NCBI RefSeq assembly: GCF_001680005.1
Contig: NC_033559.1
Span: 620,001-684,000, forward strand
Direction: 5' to 3'
Length of the DNA: 64,000 nucleotides
Source of the DNA: Plasmodium coatneyi
Taxonomy: Eukaryota > Apicomplexa > Aconoidasida > Haemosporida > Plasmodiidae
Under the pieces are notes generated by a model, which searched no databases, was not told the origin of the DNA, and saw nothing but the letters and a program-made list of their open reading frames with translations. This document shows positions 33,933 through 45,600 of this stretch, piece after piece. The translations under genes were made by a program, and so were the position numbers. Position 1 is the first letter of the stretch, and the number at the start of each line of letters is the position of its first letter.

Positions 33933-36289
33933 TTCGTCCTCGTCCGAAGTTGTGCTCAGTTTTCCCTATTTTTTTTTCCCCCTCTTCCTTTTTGCTTCTT
34001 TCCCCTGTTGGGATTAGTCCTTCCCACTGGAAAGGGGAATCTGCTTGGGGAACCTTACATACATGCACATACAAAGCAGCCCCTCCTTCCTCATCAGCGT
34101 GAATTGTACCCTTCGATCATACAAGAGAAAAAAAAAAATAATAATAAAATAAGCACTTTATAAAAAATATGTACTTGAAAGGGTGAGGCAAATTTTTTGG
34201 CTTGTTCAGTTGTACGTGTGTACGTACATGGGATAGGGGTGCAGTAGCATACCGTGCGCTCCTTTTTTTTTGCTACAACATAAAAAAAAAAAAAAAAAAG
34301 GCACGTACTGTTCAGTGTACTGCGCATGTGCAACTGCTCCCCCAACGAACGGGTTCCTCTGGGCTGAATGGACAATTTCCAGTGCGCCGCAAGCACATAC
34401 CTATTCATACACAAACATATGTTTTCCCTTACATGCAGATCCCTTTTTATCTTTTTCCTTTTTGCCCGCACCTTCATCCGTGCATACAAAAGGTGTGATC
34501 TTTTTAAAATCCTTTTTTTTTTACCAAACGATAAAAGAGAAGAAGAGAGAGAGAGAAAAAAAAGAATGCAGCTTGTTGGAACGTTACTTTGTTTTTCCAA
34601 TGGGGGGTAGTGGTTCTGTTCGATTCGCAGGGGCGCTAGGTGTGGTGTGAAGATGGGTAAGGGGAACCTCATAAGGGAAGGTATCTGTGCGGTTGCTAAG
34701 TGGTTCACCAGCCGATGGAAAAATTACTCATCGGTGAATACATGTAGGGCTACTCTGCGTGACTAGGTCCCTCACGTTTGCCTTTTTTTAAGCCCACTTT
34801 TTTTCGCTCTGCACCCGTTGGACATCGCCCCAAAATGGAAAGGTCCTCGAATGGACCACCAGTTTTTTACATCCCCAAGGAAATCTCCATTTAGATATTC
34901 CATGTGAAAAATACTTTCTACTTTTACCACTTAACTTGGGGAAATTTACCAGGGGGATAAACATCTCCCTGGACCTTTTACAACTTCGAATTGTCCCCCT
35001 TTTTTTTTTTTTTTTTTTTTTATTTCATTGTTCCAATGATGGGAGGCGAAAAGAACATCTTTGGAGGAACATCGTACAGTGAGAACCATTGCGGCTTTAC
35101 AAAAATGATAGTCCCACTTTTGCATGTATAGTGTCCTCAACAATTCCCCTAGCAGGGTAAAATTGATAAGGTGAATAAGGGAGAGCATATACGAAGGCAA
35201 ACACATAGGATGGGCATACAATGCATACGTATACATGCCGCCTATTTGTTCCTATTCGTTCCTATTTAGTACTTTTTTCCTTTTATTTTTTGGTGGGCGG
35301 AAAAGGTTTACACATGGAGAAGGCATAGGCATTATATCACCATTTTGCGCTTCCTCATTGGCGTACACTTTTTCCTGTTGCCCCGCCCGCATGCAGAGAA
35401 ATGTAACACACTTGCCACATGGCACTGCCGTGGTTAAGTCGTGGGTGAAAAGAGAGGACCGCGATCGACAGTACGAGTATGCATGAGGGCATGCCAAGAA
35501 CAGCGTGTACAAATGATTACATGCATACGCCTACGTACAAGAACGTACATACGCATATGTGAAGTGTACACATATATATACACGCGGAGGGGGGGAAATG
35601 AAATCGGCCAGGCAGCAGCGCCCTTCGCACGATCCATATATTATGCATTACTTGCGCAGCGTGAACGTCCTCACGGAGGATACCACGTGCCGCACATGGC
35701 CAAACCTGCATACATACCCCTAGCTTTCACTTTTTTTTTTTTTTTTTCTTAACGCAGCTAAATCGCATTACCCCATATTGCCATTTTTTTCCAACTGGTA
35801 AATACATGGTCAGTCCATTCACCATTTTGAAAATTGAAAAAAAAAAAAAAAAAAAAATCCTTCCAGTGAACGTAGGGCATTGTAATTTTCTCTTCATTCT
35901 CATTTGCTTATCCTTATACATGCGCTTTTAATTTTATTAAGAAAAAACGGGAAAGGCAAGTTTTTATGCGAAACCACGTGAAGAGAAGAAAACAATCGAA
36001 GTGAAATAATTAAGCGAACAGTCATACGAGTGGCCGTACGAATAATTAACCGTTTTGTTAATCCCTCGCATGAAAAAAAAATATATAAAAATGCGCAGAA
36101 GGAACATATTTTTTCCATATGCTAAAAGAATATATGCCAAAAGAGCATAGCCACTCCACCCTCATACGAAGGATAATTATACTTTATATATAACGTGCAA
36201 GTGAACCACTGGAAGATTATTCCTTTTTTTTTTTTTTTTTTACATACTCAAATTTTTCAAAAGGGGGAAGGCTGCCCTTCCAGGCGAAA
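33933..36289. other. Divergent intergenic region
   Basis: About 2.35 kb between the divergent helicase (-) and DnaJ (+) genes, expected to hold both promoters. It contains T/A runs (34284-34300, 35000-35020, 35730-35747, 35838-35857, 36223-36241), a short GA repeat near 34541-34556 and TA-rich patches. A 204-codon minus-strand frame at 34094-34708 is Phe/Leu/Lys-rich low complexity and is not accepted as a gene. Confidence 0.55.
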
Positions 36290-37703
36290 ATGTCAAAGCG
36301 CGTGAATTACTATGAAGTTCTAGGGGTTCCTCAAGATGCCGACTTAAGCATAATTAAAAAGTCCTATAGGACCTTGGCCATGAAGTGGCACCCTGGTAAG
36401 ACCACAAGAGGCTGGCAGTGAAATAGCAATCGAAGGACAAACGAGTGACAGCCGATTGGCAATACTCTCTGAGGGACGCCTTTTTTTGTAGGCCCCTCCT
36501 GCGTGACGTGATTTTTGTGCATGTGGAGAATACCTCCCTGTGAGTTCCTTCACGAGGAAGCGTTCACCCGTTTGCTGCTTTTATCTGCTTTCCCATTTTT
36601 GGGCGCACGATGTTATAACAATTTTGCGTGAAATGTGTGCACGTGTATGTTGCCTAGGCTGATCACATCGATTAGGCCACAAAAGTGAAAAATGCAGCCT
36701 CCCTCCAAGGGATTCATAAACTGACTGCTAAACCAAAAAATGTGTATGTTCTTTGTGTTTTTCTTTTTTCCCTAGACAAGAACCCAAACAATAAGGCCGA
36801 GGCTACCGAGAAGTTCAAGCAAATTTCGGAGGCCTACGAAGTGCTGTCCGACCCCAAGAGAAGGAGAAAATATGATCGTAAGGAAATTGAGTGTTGGAAA
36901 AAATGCCCATGTGTAAAGCTGCCTTGTGCGTTTTTTCGAATTAACAGAGGGGGTTAACATGCTTGGCCGTGTCCCTAACTCACATATATTTCCTACTTTA
37001 CAACTCTTCCTTCTCCCCCCTTTCAGTGTACGGAACGGATGAGAATTACATGCCGGACGAGAATGACGAATTTTCCAACTTTCACAAGAATTTCGGTTTC
37101 AATGATGCGCAGAGGATATTTGAAATGTTCTTTGGAGATTCCACTCCTTTTGGGAATGATTCCTTTTTTAGTGAAGTCATGGGTTCCTCCTTTGGTGACA
37201 GTCGAAGAGGAAGAATGGGGAGATCCAATGACCCTTTCGATAACTTCTTTGGGTCTTCCTTTAACATCTCCTTTGGCTCATCCAACTTTGACAGTAAGTG
37301 CACAAAGCGGTGGCAGGTCACACCAAACAAGGGGAAAAAAAAAAAAAACAATGGGACAAATGGACAAGGAAATTCTTATTCCCATGTGTCTTCCTATATG
37401 CATAACCAATGGTTCATTTTTTTTTTTTTTTTCTGACCAGATTTCATGGATGGAGGCTCCAGCTTCACGTCCGTAGAAACCTCAACGTCCAACGGAGGCA
37501 AATTTAAAAATCGATTTGTAAAAACGTCCACGTCAAAGACAACCTCCATTGTTAACGGAAAGCGAGTCACAAGAATTGAGACAGTGAAGACGTTGCCCAA
37601 CGGGACCATCGAGAGGACCGTGACTGAGCGTGAAGAAGACGGAAGAGGCAACGTTAACGTCAGGCAACTACCAGCGCACGAAATGAGAAGAAACAAAAGA
37701 TGA
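36290..37703 (+). CDS. DnaJ (HSP40) co-chaperone, Pfj4 type
   Basis: Stimulates Hsp70 ATPase through its J domain. Four exons: 36290-36395, 36776-36877, 37027-37293, 37441-37703, all introns phase 1, giving 245 residues, which matches my memory of P. falciparum Pfj4. The J domain starts at residue 5 with NYYEVLGV; the HPD motif is assembled across the first splice junction; KRRRKYD closes helix 4. It is followed by a Gly/Phe/Ser-rich region with FGDS, FGSS and FDNFF segments and a C-terminal beta-rich part with Thr/Ser/Val. There is no CxxCxGxG zinc-binding region, so it is not a type I DnaJ. No signal peptide or export motif is evident, indicating a cytosolic or nuclear protein. Confidence 0.93.
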
Positions 37704-38118
37704 GAGGTCAATTATCCCCCTGAAGGGAACATTCGAAGGGAAAAAAAAATGAAAAAAAAAAATAAATAAAAAACGGAAAAATGGCAAAACATCTCCATAT
37801 CATGAACTACTCATCCCTTTCATGAACACCGGACTTGTTATATCTTCCCGAATGATCTCTTCACCCTGGTTGATCCACCCAACGTGTACATAATTAACAT
37901 AACGTGGATGTGAGTAAAACCCGAAGCGGCGCGCAAGTGCACGACTCCTTTTTGATGTGGCAAAGGTGCGCCTGCGCTGAACACATCCGTTCTATTCCGC
38001 AGTTGCATATGTTGCCTGTAAGTAACATTACCAGAGATGACCCACCCAGAATTAGCCACTTGTCCATGTTACTCATTAAAGCTTCTTTTCCGAAATGTTT
38101 CTTACAACTCTAAATTTG

Positions 38119-38149
<31 letters not shown>

Positions 38150-39361
38150 ATAAAAAAAAAAAAAGTACAACACTGTGCGGTAATAATTTACATGTTGATT
38201 TATTACACATCATGCATTGCACATTTTTTACCGGTTATTTTTTTTATTTTATTTTTTTTTTTTTAATTTCCTCCTCCATTTTTTTATAGAATGGTTCCAT
38301 GTTATGTCATGTGAAGGTGTGCACAGCTGCGCAAGAATTAGGCCCACCGCGTCAGTGTAATGGTGTGTATATATACATGTACACGGGCATACATATATAT
38401 ATATATATATTTATATTTATAAATGCTTGCGTACATACCTGTGCCAGTGCCTCCCCCAAGGGTCACATGCTCGTATGTGTGGACACGCGCAGACGGCGGT
38501 ATATTGACGTACACATTGTATTATGTTAAAGGTAAACAGCCTTTTTCTTTTTTTTAAATTCATATGTACCAGCTACACATCGCAAGGGGGCACTACTTGT
38601 GTGTGAGACCAATTCGCCAAAAGAGTGACGCCAGTTAGACATGTGCTTATATGGGCGTAATCGGAGTTGTTCCTTGGATGTGGGTCCCCCTTACGTTACT
38701 CCCCTTTTTTTTTTTTTTTATTTCATTTTTTCATGGCGGTAAGGGAAGAAAACACCTGCGAATTGTGCTCTTTTCCATTATCAATTTTTTTTTTTTTATT
38801 TTAATGAAGTGGATTTTACCCTGATTACTGTGTGAACGCCCAGGTGTGCATGCATTCTATATGAATGAACACACACACACAGGCGGACACCTCTATATGC
38901 TTCATCCTCTACTTATAAACGGTTGGGTACGTGCATGAATGCTCCAACCACACAATCAAACATTCCTTTCTTTTTTTTTTATTCCAAACGTTACAATAAT
39001 TAAACGCGAAATGCGAAGATATAAGACGTTACTCACACATGATGCGAAAAAAAAAAAAAGTGTAAAATAACTCAGTCGAAGGGGTGAAGAAGCTTGGTGG
39101 TTACTTCTCCCCTCTCTAGTGTTGTTATCTTCCCGGTTGCACGTTCGGCAGGGTGCAGGGAGAATCCATTTTGGAAAAATATTTGTTGGGACAAATTGTT
39201 AGACAGGTTAAAAAAAAAAAAAAAAAAAAAAAAACACTCCTTATAGGGGATTATCCCTCTTTGTACTGCCACCCGCTGTGCGTGTCCAATCTGTGTTGCA
39301 TTAAAAAGCGAGCCACACATGCATAAGTATGCTACCGTTAAAGGTAAGCTTCGATGTAAGT
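37704..39361. other. Convergent intergenic region with long poly-A and TA repeats
   Basis: About 1.65 kb between the 3' ends of the DnaJ gene (+) and the ribosomal protein gene (-). It holds an A-run at about 38117-38146, a TA dinucleotide stretch near 38393-38412, an AC run near 38871-38880, and several T-runs. No coding sequence is supported. Confidence 0.55.
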
Positions 39362-40564
39362 TTACTGTTTCGTTTGCCCTTGTGGAGGCATTGCCCCCTC
39401 ATAGTAGTTCTCCTTATACTTGCGCAGCATCTTCGAAATGTGGGGGTCTCCAGGAGGTTCCTCCCTATGTTGCCCTTCCCCATGTTGCGCTTCTCCTGGT
39501 TGTGCTTCCCCTGACTTGGTTTCCCCCGACTCGTGGCAGAAATACTTGTAATAGTTTAAAGAGGGGTACTTATTAATCATAACCTTTAGCATAGCCTGAG
39601 CTCGCAAGTCGTTCTTCTCTACATACCGATGAATCAACTCATCGGCCAGCATCTGCAGGGGATCCATGAGGGGGATGAGGTCGTCCTTCTCAGGTTTCCT
39701 ATCGTAGGGGTAGAGAGCCATCCTACGGGCTACACAAATGGCTTTAAAAATTTGAATTTGCTGCTTCCTCGTGGTGAAATTTATTTTACGTGGTAAAATG
39801 AGACCATTTTCTCCAATGAAGTGGTGTAACAAATGAGTGTGTCTCCATATAAAGGGGCACCTCAAATTAAGTAATTTCTTTCTATCAACCCCTGGGTTCC
39901 AATACTTTTCACTTTTGTCATTACAGACAATTGATTCCCCCGAATTGGAATCCTTATCCAATCCGATGTGGGCACTATATTCCCCTGAGTAGGGGTTATA
40001 CAATCTGTACTGCTCCTTAAGGGACCGCTTAATAGAGCGCCTTTGCTTTTTCACCTCCACCATGGTAGCCACTTTGGTATACTCACTAAATTCAAAAACG
40101 ATTTCCCTCCTCATGTCGGTTACTTCTTTGAAAGGATTCCAATAAGGATCTATATATATATCCTTATAATTCAAATGGGATATGTTTTTTTTTTTTTCAT
40201 CAATTCTTTTAAATATATCTCTAGTCAATTTTATTTCTTCTCTGCTTAGCTCTTCTATCACTGGAGACACATCATACTCCACGCTGTTTTTGTCCACCTG
40301 CTTTTTCTTCCTGTAGATTTCTTCTAGGCATTCGTCGAATAGCGCGTTGCTGGACGTTTCTTTGGAGACCTTAATATCTTCCAGGGTAGTTGCACTAAGT
40401 GGCTTCACCGCGTCATTCGACGTGGCCTGCTTCACATTCTTGCTTCCACTGTGGAGTCGCTTGCAGAGGGGGAATATACCTCCACTCCTGCGCGTAGTGC
40501 GTCCCCCTGGCACCAGCATACAAGGCAGGACACCCCGCGAAAGCATCTTCCTAGTAGGGGCCAT
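39362..40564 (-). CDS. Mitochondrial ribosomal protein S18-like (bS18m)
   Basis: Component of the small subunit of an organellar ribosome. Single exon, 400 residues. The S18 core lies around residues 230-290: CPFIWRHTHLLHHFIG, then NGLILPRKINFTTRKQQ and AICVARRMALYPYDRK, matching the bacterial pattern of a helix, ILPRR-x-TG-x-x-x-K-x-Q, and A-x-x-x-AR-x-x-AL-x-P. The first 45 residues are basic and Arg/Ser/Leu-rich with no acidic residues, a typical mitochondrial presequence. The C-terminus carries short GEAQ/GEGQ-type repeats. At 400 residues it is far longer than bacterial S18 (about 75), with extra sequence on both sides of the core. An apicoplast location is less likely because no hydrophobic signal peptide precedes the basic stretch. 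Confidence 0.85.
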   Translation of the reverse strand: MAPTRKMLSRGVLPCMLVPGGRTTRRSGGIFPLCKRLHSGSKNVKQATSNDAVKPLSATTLEDIKVSKETSSNALFDECLEEIYRKKKQVDKNSVEYDVSPVIEELSREEIKLTRDIFKRIDEKKKNISHLNYKDIYIDPYWNPFKEVTDMRREIVFEFSEYTKVATMVEVKKQRRSIKRSLKEQYRLYNPYSGEYSAHIGLDKDSNSGESIVCNDKSEKYWNPGVDRKKLLNLRCPFIWRHTHLLHHFIGENGLILPRKINFTTRKQQIQIFKAICVARRMALYPYDRKPEKDDLIPLMDPLQMLADELIHRYVEKNDLRAQAMLKVMINKYPSLNYYKYFCHESGETKSGEAQPGEAQHGEGQHREEPPGDPHISKMLRKYKENYYEGAMPPQGQTKQ

Positions 40565-42611
40565 TCTTCACCTTGTGGGTAGCAAGGCAGTGAGAGATAT
40601 TACCCCAGTTGACTTATTGTTACACACCTGGGTGGAATGAGCGCACTGAGAGACGTGCTGAATTGAATACGGAGCGGATCATCCTTAAAGCATATTCCCC
40701 CTAGGCCTAACCATTCAACAGCGTGCCGTTTCTTACCAGTGCTATGCTGTGGCTGGTGGAGCTTTTCCCCCCTATTGGGGCGAACCCGTTTGGCAAGCAG
40801 CACATACAAACTGTATGCTTTTGTTCGACAGGCGTCCTCTCTTCTTCGATTCTTCGACTGGCGTTATCGCCTGTTCGTTCAGCAGGGGTCCTCGCTTCTT
40901 CGATAGTTCGATTCGCATCCTCGCCTTTCCGTTCGTTCCTTCTTCTTTCCCCTTGCGGCATCAGGGTGGCATCAGTATCTCCCCACTGTGCGCCCTCACG
41001 TGGTCATTTTTTTTTTTTTTTTTTTTCACGAAGAACTGCTAAGGTTCGTCGCAAACCGTGTCACCAGATGAGAAGCCGCGTTTTATCCCACCGGAAAGTT
41101 TTCCACAGATAGGTGCAGTGCGTGCCTCCCTGGCAGAATTTCTCGCCCAACATTTTGGGCAATGCACATGCCGCAGCGTGCATCTGAGTCCATTTCTGAT
41201 GCGATCTGATTGGGACGGGCTTGTTTTATCACTGCTATTTCACCGTATACCAGTGTACCCTTTTCCAATTAAAATGCACAAAACAAGGAAGGAGTAAAAT
41301 AACACCTCCAGCATCCGCGAGCTCTTCTTCTTCACCCGATGGAAAATTTATCCTTTAAAAAATCATGTACATTTAAGCATGCCTTTTTTTTTTTTTTTTT
41401 TTTAATACATGATATCCATCCATTTGTATTACCATTCTTCCGTACGTGCCCTTGCACATGAGTTTATAAAAAATATTTTTGGCTAGTTATATTTTAATTT
41501 TTTTTTTAACCCCCCCTTTAGTATAAATCCGACGATTGGTTCTGTAATACAATCTTGTTGTGTTACACTTCCCTTCCCCTTGTCAACACCCGAGTGTGTA
41601 CATTTAGGCGTAGTCTAGTCTAGACTACTTTAGTCTAGTTCAGTCTAGTCCATGCACAAGTTTGTTTTTATCTCCGTGGGAGGGGAAACATAACAATTAA
41701 TCAGCAAGTGTTTTTCCGTCCTACTCCGCTTCTCATTTTGAGTGCCTTTTTTTTTTGTTCTTTTTTTGAGGGAAAGGATTACCCTAGTGTGCACGCGCAT
41801 GCTGTCGAAGTGGGTAGTCATACAAGTGTGTCTCTGTAAAATAATAACTGCTATTGTACAATTGGCTTTGTTACGTTTGTTCTTTTTTTGTAATTTGTTT
41901 GTCTCCCTTGGGGTAATGTATTTGCTGTGCAATGTGTGATCTTATTGTGTTGCTTCTTTTTTTTTTTTTTTCCTCCACTTCGCGTGACAATTTTAACCCC
42001 CCGCAGAGGTACGGCTGCTCCTCTAAAATCTCACAAGCCAAGGTGACACACACACCGACGTGGTAACTCCCAATCGTACCAATTGTGAAGAACCCACACG
42101 TATGTAAGAAAGGGGGGGAAGAAAGGAAGATGCCTTCCCCTGAGAAAACGGAAAAGTACTTCCTCTTCGGTAAGAAGGGTTAACACATCTGCATAAGATA
42201 ACCGTCCTGGAGTGGACCCAGTTGGGATGCCCAGCTGGAAGTCTCTCTTCACATGCTTGTCATCTGTGGGTGCATTCACCTCATCCATGTTTTGTCCCAT
42301 GCGTCAAAGTAGCGCACTTCTATAAAAGTGCAAAAGTAACGCAAATTAGATGACTTTTTTTTTTTTTTCGTAAAGTCTCCACCTTTTTGAGGAGAAACAA
42401 TTGGCGAGTCTTTCCGTATGGCAACTATAAGTTGCGCAATTTGGTCTTCCGTGTCTTTTTTTTTTCTTTCTTTTCTCATTGAAGAAGCGACATTTTTTTA
42501 CCCATCTTAAGGAGGCAGAAGGGTGTGTTGTTGAAACCCAGGGACTATTAGATTGTTGTGTGCATGCTGAAGGAGCCTCATACCTCATGAACACGCAGGG
42601 CACTGGGAGTC
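40565..42611. other. Divergent intergenic region
   Basis: About 2 kb between the ribosomal protein gene (-) and the demethylase gene (+), expected to carry both promoters. It contains an imperfect duplication rich in TTCTTCGATTCTTCG words (about 40830-40945), T-runs near 41384-41403 and 41957-41972, and a TAGTC-repeat block at 41611-41650. Short open frames here lack domains. Confidence 0.55.
41611..41650. repeat. TAGTC repeat with 12-bp palindrome
   Basis: Repeated TAGTC/TAGTCTAG words surround the perfect palindrome TAGTCTAGACTA in the promoter side of the demethylase gene. It could be a protein-binding site or simple-sequence slippage; the sequence does not decide. Confidence 0.6.
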
Positions 42612-45600
42612 ATGCCGAGTAGACGGAAGGAGTCGAGAATGGTGAGGGAGCTGCGTCCGACGTATGAACCACTGCAACGGCTTCGTTCGCGACAAATTCT
42701 GAGGTGGAATAAGGAAGTGAGGAAACGGAGGCAGTGGAAAAATTGCAGCGACGAAAAGGGGGAAATACCAAAGGATGATAAAGGGATGCGGGCTCCAGAC
42801 GATGAAAAAATGGCTTCCCCAGAAGAGGAGTACATATTGCTAGACGATAGCGAAATGCCGAAGAACGACGAAAAGGAAGAGTGGGGGCGAAGGAAGTACC
42901 GAAGGATGATGCGAGCAAGAACGGTCAGGAGGATGAACAGGCGGAAACAAAGAAATGAGGAACTTAAACTAGAGCATAAGAGAGCTAAACAGAAATACTA
43001 TGATATTTCCAAGATGAAAAAACAAACACAAGTAAGAACAAGTAGGAAGGCAGTTTTTTGGATGCACAAATCGTTCAAGGTTATGGTGGGGAGGCATATT
43101 CGTTCTCAGTATGGCATATGGAGTAAGGACATGTGGGCTCTTTATGAGGATCATATGATGGGGGAGAATAAGAAGGAAGGGGAACACAACTATGGTGCCC
43201 CGAATAAGGTGATCGATGAAAAGATTACTCAGGGTGAATGTATCCAGGACGTGATTAACGAGGGGGAAGACATACGAGATTCCTCAGCCGGGGTGACCCC
43301 TGGAGGTGGCGACGCCATCAAGGGGAAACGGTTGCGTTGTACTCCTGCTGATGATTTTCTTAGGGGTGACACACCTGCTGGAGATAACCCCCTGCATGAT
43401 GAGCTGACCCAAGAATCTGCCTCGCTCAAGAAGGCTTTAAAAGACGTCGCATACCTGGACACCCCTTCGTTGGGAACAGAATCGGTAGATATCAGTTTGA
43501 AATGTACCTCTTTCCGAGATCCATCTGTAAAGGCTCCCTCAGAGAAACGCTCCTCAGCCAGTATCCTCCCCGCGAGCAGCTCCTCCACCAGGAGCACCTC
43601 ATCACGCTTCGGATCTCCCAATGTTGCTGCCTCTGACAGCACACCAAGGGAGGAGAAGAAAATCGGTCCAACAGATCCTAGCGGTGAAAAAAAATATATC
43701 GAGAAGGGGAGAAGTGGCTTTCCCCAAGTCGGCCAGCTGTACGAGAAGGATGATGTACTGATGAGCGTCCACGTGGAGAGAGCAGCGGAGGGAGACGCCC
43801 CCATGTTGGGGAATTTCTCTTCTCAAGAGCATTACCAAAGAAGAGAGGACAACTCCTGCGGCAGAGCTCAAAGAGAAAGCGTCATATCGATTCCTAACAA
43901 TGTGATAGCTGATGAGAAGAAGGCGAGTGCGGTCATTTCGAGCAAGCATGCAGGGAATAGCGGCAGCAGGAAGAAGAATGGGGGCGCCGCTGATGGTGAT
44001 GGAGGCGATGGTGACAATCCTGATGACCGCGATGACGGTGATGACAGTGGGAAAAAAAGCAATAACCACGCTAAGAAAAAAGAAAGGAAAAAAATCTCCC
44101 TGTTCGGTCAGGTAAAACCAGTAGACATAATCAACCGGGGGGTAGACGGTTACCCCATTTTACGTAACCAGGAGAACCTGTATGTGGATGTCCTGATCAT
44201 CGGCTCGGGAATCTCTGGACTGGCTGCCTCCTACTACCTAAACAAATGTAATGCAGATATATTAGTCATTGAAGGAAGGAACCGAATTGGAGGAAGAGCC
44301 TATTCCACCATTCTGCCAGAGAGAATAATAAATAACAACGTGCTCCCCGAAACGGTGGTAGATTTAGGTGCTAATTATTTGCACTGTTGCGAAAATGCGG
44401 ATATACCAAAGGACCATAACATGCATTCAAATCAGGGGGGTGAAACACACGAACAGAACTACTGCACAAAGAAGGAGACACTCTCCATGGGTACAGATAA
44501 AGCAACAAATGGGAAGAGTAAAAAAGCAAGGAGAAAAATGTATTATAGGAGAAATAACAAAAGGGTGAAAGTTAAAGTTCCACCTGATGAGAAGAAAGAG
44601 GTCGATCCTCTGGACCCCAGTAAAATGGACGAAATGGAAAAACGGTTATCAAATAATGTTAACCTGTTTAAGCAGAAGTATTCCCAGTTGATGGAACGGT
44701 TTGGAAAAATCTCCCCGCATAGTGAATGCCACCAGCAAGGCAGAGATGGCATAGGAGAGAGGCACTCCCCCCAACAAAGTGGAAACAATCCCCCGGCGAG
44801 ATGCACTTACCACTCATACAGCGATGGTAACTACTTCCAAACGAGGAAGCAAAAAAAGGAAAAGAAAAAAAAAATCAGAAAAAATATTCTCTTCATGGTG
44901 AAGTACAACGTTGATAATATATGTCACCTGTATAGCTACGTATACAAACAGAAGGGATGGGAAAAAACGAGAAAAGATTTGTTAAACTTTTTAAAAGACA
45001 TGGATGAAAATGTATGTCTGCATATGTACCTGAGTGACGGCTGCCTCAGTGGCGATTCTTCTTCTACCTACTCCTCCTGCGGAGACCAACACCGTCCGTC
45101 CTCTAATGCACCGCAGAAATGCTCCAAAAGTGAACATAAAAAATTAAAAATACTCTCCGTCAGTAAGGATAGAAGAAGGAGGAGAGGCTATGACAAGTCC
45201 GTTACTCAACTGGCGAATAAATTAAAACCGAAGATATCGTTGGTGTGTGGAAAGGACAACTGGGAATCCACCTTCTATGCCTATTGGTACAATAACGAAA
45301 ATGGGAGACAAATTAAGAGCTTTAAAATATATAGGATGAATTTACTGTGTGATAAAATTAGGGTTAGAGCTGCCAGGAAGATTAGAACATCCCTGTTTAT
45401 AAATAATAAAATGCACGATACGACTGTCGATAATTATCCCTCCTGTATGGACTCCCCTGGGGGGGTAACCCACCATTTGGGAAAGGACAGTGACTACCAT
45501 TCCGTCTCCGTGCAGGCCCAAAAAGGGGCACAAGATGGGTGTGAAGCAAAGGGGAAGCAGCAGCCATCAGGGTTAGAGCCGTCTTGTGCGCCAAACAATG

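Noticed and set aside
34094..34708. 204-codon open frame on the minus strand
   Set aside because: It lies in the divergent promoter region, consists largely of Phe/Leu/Ser/Lys low complexity over T/A runs, and shows no domain or splice partner.
40707..40961. 84-codon open frame on the minus strand with repeated IEE(A/E)RTP(A/V)E peptides
   Set aside because: The repeat comes from an imperfect DNA duplication; the frame ends with no link to the ribosomal protein start at 40564, which already has a good targeting sequence.
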